Below are positions 1 through 9,096 of a DNA stretch of 64,000 bases, in pieces (position 1 is the first letter of the stretch; each line of letters starts with the position of its first letter). Below the pieces are notes generated by a model, which worked only from the letters and a program-made list of their open reading frames with translations, was not told where the DNA came from and did not search any database. Source of the DNA: Scheffersomyces stipitis CBS 6054 (taxonomy: Eukaryota > Ascomycota > Pichiomycetes > Serinales > Debaryomycetaceae); the NCBI RefSeq assembly GCF_000209165.1, contig NC_009045.1, positions 1,054,001 through 1,118,000 on the forward strand, in the 5' to 3' direction. The position numbers and the translations under genes are program-made.

Positions 1-539
1 GGTGGACTGCAAAAAAATGGGGCAAAAACAAGAAGGTATGGCACTTTTGCTTTATCTTCAACGTAACTTATGTATCAGCTAAATTGATGAACTGGTGGTT
101 GAGTTTCTATATCGAAGATGGATTTTCGAACCAGGTCAGACCCAGAAAAGATTACAAGACTGGAGCAAATTACAAGTTTGTTGAAAACACCCAGGAAACA
201 GAAAAGGAAAAGGCTTCCAAAACATTTTTCCCCTTTAAGCAGTCGTGGTTTGACTATTCTGAAACTACGGTGCCAATGGTGATATTTGTGGGAGACGAAG
301 ACTACCTCGTAGATGGAAAGAGGCTCGTAACCCACATGAGACACTATGAGCCCAAGTATGAAGAGGGTCGTAATTTGGATATTGTAGAAATTGAAGGCTA
401 CAACCATGTGGATGTGGTTTGGGCGGAGGATTTGATCGGAATCATAGGAATGGTTATCACCAAGAAATTGAAGTCATTGGGTGAGATAACGGAAACCAGT
501 CCTGATGCCGAAAAGACCGTACGCTCTGAAAGTAATTAG
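1..539 (+). CDS. Acid lipase / steryl ester hydrolase-like, C-terminal part (5' end outside window)
   Basis: The frame is open from base 3 at the left edge to the stop at 537-539, so only the last ~178 codons are present. The readable part holds the end of an alpha/beta-hydrolase fold: a strand followed by VGDEDYLVD, which fits the acidic member of the catalytic triad, and EGYNHVDVVW, which fits the catalytic histidine. The layout matches the C-termini of the fungal acid-lipase family that includes the steryl ester hydrolases Yeh1, Yeh2 and Tgl1, which act on lipid droplets or the plasma membrane. The nucleophilic serine and any membrane anchor lie outside the window, so the exact family member cannot be named. 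The tail after the domain is short and charged. Confidence 0.65.
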   Translation, partial: WTAKKWGKNKKVWHFCFIFNVTYVSAKLMNWWLSFYIEDGFSNQVRPRKDYKTGANYKFVENTQETEKEKASKTFFPFKQSWFDYSETTVPMVIFVGDEDYLVDGKRLVTHMRHYEPKYEEGRNLDIVEIEGYNHVDVVWAEDLIGIIGMVITKKLKSLGEITETSPDAEKTVRSESN

Positions 540-1524
540 GGCATGTAATAGACTATAGACATTTAATTAACGTAACAGTAATATAGAAATACATTATGAA
601 CTAAAATTAGATAGAGGTTCAAAGCGAAGTACAAAGAGAAAACTGAGAAAGGGCATAGATTCCTAATTGATAAGATGGGAATACTGAGGCAGAAAGTGAA
701 ATCATGGACCTGTAAATGCGAGAGATAGTTAATGAATATTTTAGGCTCAGTACAAAGCCAGGTTTTCGAAGGAAATCTTTGGAAAAGACAAAGTCACAGG
801 AACAGAGAGACGAAGGATGAATAGTGGGCTCAACAAAGGATGTAATAAGCGAAAAAGTACAAGAGCAGAATCTCGGGAAGAAACCATCAATCGAATAAGA
901 AAATCGGAATAAATGGGACACACCACAAGACTTCATACAAAGAAATTTTATAACCAGACTGCTCCAAGATCAACAAGCTACAACCGTGCCCGAGTGGGGC
1001 ATTCCCCGATTTGGGCGAGAATTTAAGCGAAGGTCAGCTCTTGAGTTCGTGGAAGATTCACCTTCCACATCTTCCAGATGGCAAAGTGAGTGTATGTTCA
1101 GTACAGTAAATAGAGTGTTTTGTCCAGAATTACGTTTGGTGAATCAGTGAGAATTTGGCCACCAATACAGTTTATGATTTCGATCTCTCGATGGTGCCAT
1201 CCAAGAGATCTGGCTCGAAATCTGGGTGCAATTTAGCTTCAAAGTTCCGGAATTCACGATTTTTGCGAGGTCATCATGGCCCAAAACGGCACTAAATGTG
1301 GAGCATACGGCATTGCGCATTTTGCGGCATGGATGTGCGGCCGCCAGCTGAAAAATTCGTCTCGGTCACCCCAATTAGGCACTTTCGGTCGGACTCATGG
1401 TCTATATAAAGAGGGCCGCTTGCTGGATCACTGAAACGATTTGAAACTGATTATAAACCAGAGTCCAAGTCTGTTTTCTCCTGCTATCACATAATCTGAC
1501 TGTTTTCGTCTCTTTTCAGGCAAA
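540..1524. other. Intergenic region upstream of URH1
   Basis: This stretch separates the lipase gene from URH1. I see no convincing gene: the only open frame of note, 619-936 on the minus strand, shows no family resemblance. The first half is purine-rich. The part nearest URH1 holds a good TATA element, listed separately. A TCTTTTCAG string ends at 1519 just before the ATG and looks like a 3' splice site, but I found no clear partner donor. Confidence 0.5.
1403..1409 (+). promoter_or_regulatory. TATA box of URH1
   Basis: TATATAA lies about 115 bases before the URH1 start codon, a usual distance for a yeast TATA-type promoter with a short leader. The assignment rests on motif and position only. 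Confidence 0.5.
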
Positions 1525-2571
1525 ATGACCGTCGGCGAGAAGATTCCCATCTGGCTCGACTGCGATCCAGGAAACGACGATGCATTTGCGATCTTATTAG
1601 CACTTTTTGACCCTCGGTTTGAACTCTTGGGAATATCTACTGTCCACGGGAACGCTCCTTTGTCGTATACAACTCACAACGCCTTGTCGTTATTGGACAG
1701 CTTGGGGGTCGAACCCGGAACAGTTAAGGTCTACGCCGGTTCCGAGACTCCTCTTGTCAATGCTCCTCAATCAGCTCCAGAAATCCACGGCACTACGGGT
1801 ATTGGTGGGGTGGAATTTCCAGAAGTCACGAAAAACAAAGTTGCTACCGATGTCGGCTACTTGGAGGCGATGAAGCAAGCTATCTTGTCCCACGAGAACG
1901 AGCTCTGCTTGGTATGCACAGGCACTTTAACCAACGTCTCGAAACTCATCACGGAATGTCCTGCCATTATTCCGAAAATTCGCTACGTATCTATTATGGG
2001 TGGTGCCTTCAATTTGGGAAATGTCACTCCATATGCCGAGTTCAACTTCTATGCTGACCCACATGCTGCTAAGCATGTGCTTGCTGAGCTTGGCCCTAAA
2101 ATCATCTTGTCGCCGCTCAATATCACCCATAAGGCTACAGCTACAGAATCAATTCGCAACCAAATGTACGACAGTGAAGACCCACATCGCAACTCTGACA
2201 TCCGCAATATGTTCTACAGTATCCTCATGTTCTTCTCCCATTCGTATATAAAGAAATACGGCATAACTGAAGGTCCCCCAGTCCATGACCCTCTCGCATT
2301 GTACTGCCTTTTGCCATTCCTTCAGCAGGACAAAGATTACAAGTACAAATATTTGAGACGTAAAGTCTCTGTTATCACGGAAGGAGAGCACTCGGGAGAA
2401 AGCATTCTATTAAACGGTAACTCGGATCTGTCTGTAGAAGAAGAAGATGGCGTCTACATCGGTCAGGATATCGACGTAGACCAGTTTTGGCGTACTGTCC
2501 TCAGAGCGGTGAATGTGGCAGATGTAACCATAAAACAGGAAATAAATGGTGCTCAAAAAGTGATGGTTTAA
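1525..2571 (+). CDS. URH1: Uridine/inosine-type nucleoside hydrolase
   Basis: 348 residues, close to the yeast Urh1 length. It hydrolyses the N-glycosidic bond of ribonucleosides (uridine, and in yeasts also nicotinamide riboside) to free base plus ribose, in pyrimidine salvage and NAD precursor salvage in the cytosol. The family signature DCDPGNDDAF is at residues 12-21; Asp14, Asp18 and Asp19 match the calcium- and ribose-binding cluster. The second signature VHDPLA at 253-258 supplies the catalytic-type His254 and the fourth metal ligand Asp255. The chain is full length with no break. The ATG at 1525 directly precedes the conserved N-terminal strand, so the start is secure. Family assignment is firm; substrate preference is inferred from the yeast orthologue. 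Confidence 0.88.
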   Translation: MTVGEKIPIWLDCDPGNDDAFAILLALFDPRFELLGISTVHGNAPLSYTTHNALSLLDSLGVEPGTVKVYAGSETPLVNAPQSAPEIHGTTGIGGVEFPEVTKNKVATDVGYLEAMKQAILSHENELCLVCTGTLTNVSKLITECPAIIPKIRYVSIMGGAFNLGNVTPYAEFNFYADPHAAKHVLAELGPKIILSPLNITHKATATESIRNQMYDSEDPHRNSDIRNMFYSILMFFSHSYIKKYGITEGPPVHDPLALYCLLPFLQQDKDYKYKYLRRKVSVITEGEHSGESILLNGNSDLSVEEEDGVYIGQDIDVDQFWRTVLRAVNVADVTIKQEINGAQKVMV

Positions 2572-2960
2572 TTCACTTTACGGTAAAGAAACAGGATCAA
2601 AATCTAATCAGAACTATATTCAATAGGGTTTCAAGAAGAAGCTCGATGCATTATACATATGGCATTTTACGAACTAATTAATAATGGGTAATTTTGCTAC
2701 CATTAGCGAGGGTATTATGTAAATTAGTGGCTAGACAAAGGTACTTAAAAGTCAATAGACGAATATAATAATTGAAGAACGTAAATTTCGCAGCCATTCT
2801 CTTCATTTCATGGCAATCGAGGATCCATCCAGATAGTTGTAATATCATTACGGACTGCAAGTAGCACATTCTACCAAGATGGCCCTGATTCATTGAATAT
2901 ATAGAGAAAGCCGTTTTAAAATAGAAACTAGTCTGATGTGATGTGATTTGGCTCCAGATC
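2572..2960. other. Convergent intergenic region between URH1 and SHB17
   Basis: Both neighbours end here. The stretch is AT-rich and I see no gene or RNA in it. It presumably holds the two 3' ends with their polyadenylation signals. Confidence 0.5.
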
Positions 2961-3695
2961 CTACAAGTCGGCACCTTCTTCTTCAACTGGACAGACAAAG
3001 GCACCAGCCAAAAAGAGAGCTGGTTCATTCACATTGTGGTGTTGGTAACTCAACACACCTACTCCACCAGCATCAAGCATGAAGGATGGATCTATGTTGA
3101 TTTCTCTCTCTACCCATCTGGCTGCAAAACACCTCAAGATGTGGCCGTGGGCTACAACAATGATGTCAGACTTGGAATTGGTTCTCAAGGCCTCGGCGTG
3201 TATTTCCTTGATTTTACTGATGAATCTGTCCAAACGGGATTTGACTTCAACATGGGTTTCTCCGTTTTCGCAGCCATCTCTCCAGATAATCCATCTATCT
3301 ACATCCTGGTCAAGACCCTTCTTCTTACGGAGATCGATAATCTGTTTGGTGAGCAAGCCTTCATAATCTCCATATTCCCATTCACGAATGTCTTCATCAA
3401 CAATAATGGGGATTCTAGCCTTTTGAATGTCGTCCACATCTTCGGTCAATAGTTCAGCAGTATGTCTGGCTCTCGTTCTAGGTGAAACAAAGATATGTGA
3501 AATATCCTCGGGCTTAATCATCTGGAAAGGAGAAGATCCAATCAAGTGCTTTCCGGTGTTTCTCATCTGTTTTACACCGAAGTCTGTTAAGGGTAAATCG
3601 GTCACAGAAGTGTGCTGCCCCGATTTGGACCATTCAGTCTGGCCATGACGGACAAAAATGATTCTGGGAGTATGAGTTTTGGCGGCTGGAGACAT
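2961..3695 (-). CDS. SHB17: Sedoheptulose-1,7-bisphosphatase, histidine phosphatase family
   Basis: 244 residues from the ATG at 3695; an upstream GTG at 3713 is in frame but is not a credible start. It removes the C1 phosphate of sedoheptulose 1,7-bisphosphate, driving riboneogenesis (ribose 5-phosphate made without NADPH) in the cytosol. The phosphoglycerate-mutase fold is marked by RHGQTEW at 16-22, with His17 the phosphoryl acceptor, and by AHGH near 181-184, with His183 the second active-site histidine. REWEYGDYEG and WRDGCENGE are typical of Shb17 and separate it from Gpm1. The C-terminal LDAGGVGVLSYQHHN block also matches the yeast orthologue. It lies head to head with CBP6. Confidence 0.9.
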   Translation of the reverse strand: MSPAAKTHTPRIIFVRHGQTEWSKSGQHTSVTDLPLTDFGVKQMRNTGKHLIGSSPFQMIKPEDISHIFVSPRTRARHTAELLTEDVDDIQKARIPIIVDEDIREWEYGDYEGLLTKQIIDLRKKKGLDQDVDRWIIWRDGCENGETHVEVKSRLDRFISKIKEIHAEALRTNSKSDIIVVAHGHILRCFAARWVEREINIDPSFMLDAGGVGVLSYQHHNVNEPALFLAGAFVCPVEEEGADL

Positions 3696-4031
3696 TGTTG
3701 AAGCTGAAAACACTACCAGAGATATAAAGTTGTTGGACTATTGCGATATCAGACAATTGGCTTGAAAGAAGAGGAAATGGAGGAGAATGGGTAAGGGCTA
3801 TAAACGTGGAAAATATAGGGTTTCATCGGAGCACTGTCGATGTCAATGTATTTTGATTCACGTGACTGCTCATGTGACTTTTTGATATTAACCTGCAAAA
3901 AATCTACTGAACGGGGTCTATTGGACATCGAGTATGGAAATCTTCGTTCCTTTCCTGGACTACATCCAACCGACACTAACCATCGGCAACAACAGGAGAG
4001 CTGGAGTAAAGAGCGCATAGAGCATTGCATC
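3696..4031. promoter_or_regulatory. Divergent promoter region of SHB17 and CBP6
   Basis: A 336-base region between two start codons pointing outward. It holds a perfect TCACGTGA octamer at 3858-3865, the binding palindrome of Cbf1-type bHLH factors, and a related CATGTGAC a few bases further on. No obvious TATA element is seen. The CBP6 frame stays open upstream of its ATG through most of this region without a second in-frame ATG that would be preferred. Confidence 0.5.
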
Positions 4032-4370
4032 ATGTCGACAAAAAACGAGATTGCGCAGAAAATCGTCGCTTTATTGAAGACTTTGCCAAAAGACAGAATT
4101 AAGCATTATGCTCTGTTCAAAGATGTTCAACTTGAACGTTTCCAGAATAAGGATTTGGTAGCTGGAATCAGTGAAAAAGACTTAAAGTTGCAGTATGCTT
4201 CGCTTCGTGATTTGGTCAACGACAAGTACAAGAACTACTACAAGTTGGACGATAAATTGTTGGTGCCAAAGGGTAACCCTAATTACTATACCAGAATAAT
4301 GGCAGAGATCAGAGGGGAAAAGAAGACGTCTTTCTTGGATGCCATGAAGATTGTTACCTTTGGAAAGTAG
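4032..4370 (+). CDS. CBP6: Mitochondrial cytochrome b translation/assembly factor Cbp6
   Basis: 112 residues. Cbp6 works with Cbp3 at the tunnel exit of the mitochondrial ribosome; the pair promotes COB mRNA translation, binds new cytochrome b and carries it into complex III assembly. The sequence shows the family pattern PKDRIKHYALFKDVQLERF near the N-terminus, KYKNYYKLDDKLLVPKGNP in the middle, and the terminal block SFLDAMKIVTFGK, all of which line up with yeast Cbp6. It lacks the linker of about 45 residues that separates the first two blocks in the S. cerevisiae protein (162 residues), so it is a compact form. The open frame runs upstream to 3840, but the family alignment fits the ATG at 4032. 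Confidence 0.85.
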   Translation: MSTKNEIAQKIVALLKTLPKDRIKHYALFKDVQLERFQNKDLVAGISEKDLKLQYASLRDLVNDKYKNYYKLDDKLLVPKGNPNYYTRIMAEIRGEKKTSFLDAMKIVTFGK

Positions 4371-5297
4371 GGAAAAGAAGAAATACTTATCATAATGAAA
4401 ATAATGAAAGAATATCGGGAAATCCTATATGAGATACAGAGAAAGAAAGAAGAATTACGAACAATGAACGGAAAAGGCGTTGTGATGAAAATTATGACAG
4501 AGTAAGTCTTTTAGAGCATCTCATCGAAGCTCTTTATGTTTGCTATTACAGAAGAGAATTGGAGGAGAATACAGCAATGAAGAGCTGAAATGAATAGATA
4601 AATAAGGAAGAAGAAGGTGAACACTTGTACATAAAAACTTTCAAATGTATAATAGAACTAGATAGATATGGAAAGCCATACGTATGACGATCGTAGTTAT
4701 CCAAACCGACTATGAAACGGTCCCTTTTCACCTCAAAAGATACAATTTGAGGTATAAGATCACCTCAGATCAGAAATAGTTCCTCGAAAATGTTCTAGGC
4801 CGAAGATAGTTCACTTTATAAGTCTTTTTATCGGTCGCTTGGTGTCAGATAAATGCCTTGGTATCGAAAACTTGCTAGCAAAGATCAACCAATCCTCTAA
4901 CAACTGAAACTACGAACTTGCGACCCATGTGCATATTTTCTCGTATAATGTGCATTGTTCGAAAATCGGTCACAGCAGACAGCTTCAACTCCAACTAGAT
5001 GAGCCCACAAATCTCTGCTTGTTTCAGTCTTGTAATCTTCTTATAAAGTTGGAGTCATCACAAATATTCTACTTTGCTATCAGCTTTTCCATGTATTAAG
5101 CTATTATTATCAGCTGCAATTGGCACATAGAGCGTAAGCATCACGCAGACAGTAATTTAATCGGTGCGAAACGTTGTCGTGGCTCCAAAAAATTTAGTTT
5201 ACTCCAGAGTCGGCACCTGCCTTTTCTTGATTGATTTTGCAATTTTTCATTACTTATCTTCTTCCATCTTTTTGAGAAAACCACTTTCCTTGTAGCC
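4371..5297. other. Intergenic region upstream of the lectin gene
   Basis: About 0.93 kb with no recognisable gene; the short minus-strand frame at 4546-4731 looks like chance. Sequence just after CBP6 is rich in A and G. The part before 5298 ends in a pyrimidine-rich leader, as seen before many yeast start codons. Confidence 0.45.
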
Positions 5298-6572
5298 ATG
5301 GGCTTCTTTGCTGCTGTACGAAGATCTCGTCCGCTTCAGCTCTTCTGCTTGCTAGTGGTTCTTCTTGTCACCTACTGGCTACTTCCTTCCCCGGCTTCTG
5401 ATTCGTACACTCCAGAACAGTTGAACTCAATTCTCCAGAACAAGGATGAAAGTGTGGTATCCCTTAAGAAAACAGAGCTCAAGGCTCAGAGTTTGATTCG
5501 CCCCTTTCTTGACGACTCTACATTCAGACTTAAAAACTGGGACACCGCTGGTAACACTTTGGTGAAGAGCAAGGACTATATTAGATTGACGTCAGAGAGA
5601 CCTCGTCAAGTCGGAAACATGTTCGCTAAGATGCCCATTCAGGCCGATTCTTTCGAAATGGAATTGACCTTCCATATACATGCAAAGAATCTGCATGGCC
5701 TCATTGGCGATGGGCTTGCTGTTTGGTTCATTGACAGAAAGTCGGAAATCGGAGACGTCTTTGGTGCGAAAAACTTCTTCAACGGTTTGAGTATAATGAT
5801 CGATACCTACAAGAACGGAAAGAGGGGAAACTTTCCCTATGTCAACTTGATGTTGGGGGACGGTCAGAAAAAGTATAATAAGGGAACCGACGGTTATGAT
5901 ACTAGACTTGCCGGTTGTAATGCTGCCAAAAACATCGTCAATCCCGACTCAAAGGAAACCAAGATGAGAATTGTATATGTCAAGAATGGCTACTTGTCCA
6001 TCGATTTCAACTACAATGGTCGTCATGAAGAATGGGTCAATTGTGTTACTCTCACCGATGTCAAGTTGCCTCCGGTGAAGTACTTGGGCCTTACAGCTGA
6101 AACTGGGCAATTGTCCGAAAATGTCGATATCATTGAGAACAGGATCTTTGCCTTATACAAACCAGATGGAACCTTTGTGGAATCGATTGACGAGTTGCAG
6201 AAGTTGATTGAAGACCAGAGCGAACTCGAGGAGGAAGTCAAAGAAGTCGAACAGGAAGTTGACGAACGTAAGACGAAGAACCGTCAAAGATCTCGTTTAT
6301 TCAAGAAGAGAACCCCTGAGCAAAAGCGTAAATCTTTGAAACGTTTAGAAAATGCGGCAAAAAGAATCAAGGAAAGGGAAAGAAAACTTCGATTGGAAAA
6401 GTACGGCGATGAAGACGCTACTTTCCCTAGAAGAGTGCTTGGTTATACTATCACTGCCATCAAGTTCCTCATTTACATTATAATCGCCATTTTATTGGTG
6501 TGGTTTGCTTTTATTGTTTACAGAGTGCACAAGCAGAGAAGAAGATCAAAAGTTACTGGATTATTAGACTGA
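5298..6572 (+). CDS. L-type (legume-like) lectin, VIP36/ERGIC-53 type, single-pass membrane protein
   Basis: 424 residues. A hydrophobic segment at about 14-30 is a signal peptide or signal anchor. A leguminous-lectin-like domain follows at about 75-295: FRLKNWDTAGNTLV, GLIGDGLAVWF, GLSIMIDTYKNG and KYLGLTAETG are the conserved strands, with the Asp/Asn pattern expected for calcium and mannose binding. Residues ~300-375 form a very charged coiled-coil-like stalk, then one membrane span at about 387-408 and a short basic cytosolic tail. Such proteins are cargo receptors for glycoproteins in the early secretory pathway or nuclear-envelope/ER lectins. The tail has no KKXX retrieval signal, unlike Emp46/Emp47. 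Uip5 is another possible orthologue; I cannot decide between them. Confidence 0.75.
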   Translation: MGFFAAVRRSRPLQLFCLLVVLLVTYWLLPSPASDSYTPEQLNSILQNKDESVVSLKKTELKAQSLIRPFLDDSTFRLKNWDTAGNTLVKSKDYIRLTSERPRQVGNMFAKMPIQADSFEMELTFHIHAKNLHGLIGDGLAVWFIDRKSEIGDVFGAKNFFNGLSIMIDTYKNGKRGNFPYVNLMLGDGQKKYNKGTDGYDTRLAGCNAAKNIVNPDSKETKMRIVYVKNGYLSIDFNYNGRHEEWVNCVTLTDVKLPPVKYLGLTAETGQLSENVDIIENRIFALYKPDGTFVESIDELQKLIEDQSELEEEVKEVEQEVDERKTKNRQRSRLFKKRTPEQKRKSLKRLENAAKRIKERERKLRLEKYGDEDATFPRRVLGYTITAIKFLIYIIIAILLVWFAFIVYRVHKQRRRSKVTGLLD

Positions 6573-6729
6573 TATTCCAAACCATTTGCATTGCTACAGC
6601 GCTAGAAGATTCCTGTTTATAGACCAGTAGGATGTATGTAGCATTAGAACTAAGTTGATAATTTATTAACGACATTAAAATTAAACGATTATTTTTGTAT
6701 ATTTACACTTTTGGATACCCTGGATAAGT

Positions 6730-7794
6730 CTATGACTTTCTCTTTCTGACTCCCTTTGGAGTACTGACTTCAGTAGCTGATGATGTAATGCTCTCGTGAC
6801 GAAGGAAACTGGATTCCTTGACAGCTTTTTCAAGTAGAGCAGCATCTTCATTAGTAGTGATGATATCAAGTTCAAGGGTTCTTCTAGAAACGCCAAAGAA
6901 ACTATGGATAAGCTTTTGGATCTTGGTGGAAACTTCCTTGTATGGATTGAGCTCGAGAGATTCGTCCACAATAACAAAGTTCTTAGCAAGTAATGTAGAT
7001 TCAAATTTCTTGTCGAATGAGTACAGATCGACCACAATCTTGAGCTTGTTGTCATCGACCTTCTTGACATTCTTCAGTTTCACATAGTCCTGATAGATTT
7101 CTCTGGCCCTGAAGATACTCCAATCGATCAACAAGTCATCAAAGTCAACTTTGGCGAAAACCTTTCTAATGTGCAATCCAGAGATCTTAACAATGAAGTT
7201 CTCAACTGTTGAGTTAACTAAATCCGGGGTAACAGTACAGATAGCAATTGGAGAGTCACGGTAGAGAATGATCTGAGTGTTGACTCCATTTTCATACAAT
7301 TTGACGTCTTGAGTAGTAGTTGGTTCAGAAGGCAATTCAGAGAAGGTCTTAATGTTGAAGCCGAAGATTTCCCCAGCAAAGCCTTCTTGGATCATTTTGT
7401 CAGAGATATATCTCAATTCCTCGCTAACCCAGAAACAAGTGATACCGACGAATCCCATGACAGCTGCCAAAAGGGGAAGGGAAGCTAAAATTTGGAAACG
7501 GAAGTCATTGGATTTGATCAAGAACAGCAACAACTCGACAGGAGAATCAGAAATGGAAATGTAGTCCCAAAGTTTGTAAGTGAGAACAGTAGGAATGGCA
7601 ATACTAAATACAATAATGAAGACTGGATGCCAGAATAAGAATCTATTCAATCTGGATTGCAACTGACGGTAACGATCACCGTGAAGGGCAAGAGCGGCCT
7701 GTGCTAATTCCGGCTTGAGGCTGGATTTCTCCAAGGTAGCCTTTGCGTCTGCGTCAAGCGGCTTATTTAAGTCTACTACCTTTTGAATAGCCAT
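6730..7794 (-). CDS. PHO86: ER packaging factor for the phosphate transporter Pho84
   Basis: 354 residues, somewhat longer than the S. cerevisiae protein (311). Pho86 is an ER-resident membrane protein needed for exit of the high-affinity phosphate transporter Pho84 into COPII vesicles. Diagnostic features: the N-terminal LNKPLDADAKATL pattern, RLNRFLFWHP before the first membrane span (about 52-72), a second span around 98-122, and a long cytosolic C-terminal domain ending in a basic KGVRKRKS tail. The promoter contains CACGTGGG, the strong form of the Pho4 site, 159 bases before the ATG, which fits phosphate-starvation control and supports the identification. It is divergent from the monooxygenase gene at 9097. 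Confidence 0.8.
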   Translation of the reverse strand: MAIQKVVDLNKPLDADAKATLEKSSLKPELAQAALALHGDRYRQLQSRLNRFLFWHPVFIIVFSIAIPTVLTYKLWDYISISDSPVELLLFLIKSNDFRFQILASLPLLAAVMGFVGITCFWVSEELRYISDKMIQEGFAGEIFGFNIKTFSELPSEPTTTQDVKLYENGVNTQIILYRDSPIAICTVTPDLVNSTVENFIVKISGLHIRKVFAKVDFDDLLIDWSIFRAREIYQDYVKLKNVKKVDDNKLKIVVDLYSFDKKFESTLLAKNFVIVDESLELNPYKEVSTKIQKLIHSFFGVSRRTLELDIITTNEDAALLEKAVKESSFLRHESITSSATEVSTPKGVRKRKS

Positions 7795-9096
7795 TGAAGA
7801 TGCCAGTATGTGGTGGTCTTTTGTATCCTTTAAAAAAGATTTGAAACTTCCAATTTTTCAGAACGAATCAAGTAAAATTATATTAAAGTCAATTTCTAGC
7901 CTATTGAGATGATCATCTGGAGTACGATAAAAAGTTCTTAGAAATTTGCGTGCACGTGGGTGATTACCGTTTCCACTCTCCAAATAATATATTGCGGCAG
8001 CCTTAGCAACCAACGCCTCTGATGGACAAATAAACGGGTTTTTTACTATATGAAACTAATAGAATATTCTAGTCGATTGGATAATGGCTGCGAAATCATT
8101 TTATGACAGATCAGACATTTTTTTAGCTTAGCCTACAACAGGCACGTATTGTCTGTCTGTCTATCTATCTGCCACTGTAATAATTTTCTTAGCGATGTGC
8201 ATGGTTTTTTGGTTCCATTGTGCATAGTGCAGATTAGAGAATATGTATATGAAGCAGATGAAACGCAGAAAGTAAATCAGTTTGTTCGTTAATTGGTTGA
8301 TCAACAAGAGAATCACTCTACTGGTGAACGTTCGAATGGATAATCCTTGCTACAGGAGATGTAGGCAATAGATATGTAGTGTATGTAGTGTAGTGGAATG
8401 TAATAAGTAGCCGAAAATTGATTGCATATCAGGCTAAGCTAAAATTTAAAAGTACTAAAGGACTTTCTCAATTCACAATGGCTGCGAAATAATGAATATT
8501 CAATCGAGATACTACCATAAACTAGTCCGACTTAGTGGCTCGTTTAGGATTATCCACAATCATGACGGTAATTGTATGTTGATTGCATAGCTCGTTTGGA
8601 ACAAACCTGTGAGATCAAACAGCGATCCACACAATGACAATAGTGGCTCCTGTAATTGCCTGATTGCAGTTACCCAGCCCACTGTGATGGCGGAACTCAC
8701 TGCCAATTGTGGAAAATTCGGGTGAATAATCTGAGCGACTTACCTGGACATACTAAAAGACAGGATTGCTTACTAGACTTACCCAGTGTATATAAGATTT
8801 GTGTATTAACTGTGGCTGGGAACCCTATCTGATTTATAAAGATTGCGAAAAAAGTACCCCAAAAAAGGTGTGGAGTTCTTGATAGTAATGGGCCGTCACC
8901 AATCACCAAATAATCAGCATGGATTCACATTTGATCCACCACTATTTGACTAATCGTATTTATAGATCAAGCACAATATTTAACCAGATAGTTTGGCATA
9001 TTTTGCTGTCACATTGATTATTTCCTTTGCAACTTTTCTGAGTTTGGTTATTGACTATCCATAGCCAAGTAGTAATAGATAAGAAACCCGTTCAAT
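7795..9096. other. Divergent intergenic region, PHO86 / monooxygenase
   Basis: About 1.3 kb shared by two outward genes. It contains the Pho4-type site near PHO86 and a small tetranucleotide repeat (GTCT then ATCT units) at about 8150-8170. No gene is supported: the minus-strand frame at 8697-8909 has no family resemblance. Confidence 0.5.
7953..7960 (+). promoter_or_regulatory. Pho4-type site upstream of PHO86
   Basis: CACGTGGG, the high-affinity version of the Pho4 E-box, lies 159 bases upstream of the PHO86 start. Pho4 binding is established for PHO-regulon genes in yeast; use of this copy is inferred. Confidence 0.5.

Noticed and set aside
8150..8171. Short GTCT/ATCT tetranucleotide run
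   Set aside because: Only about five units; a common microsatellite seed with no sign of function.
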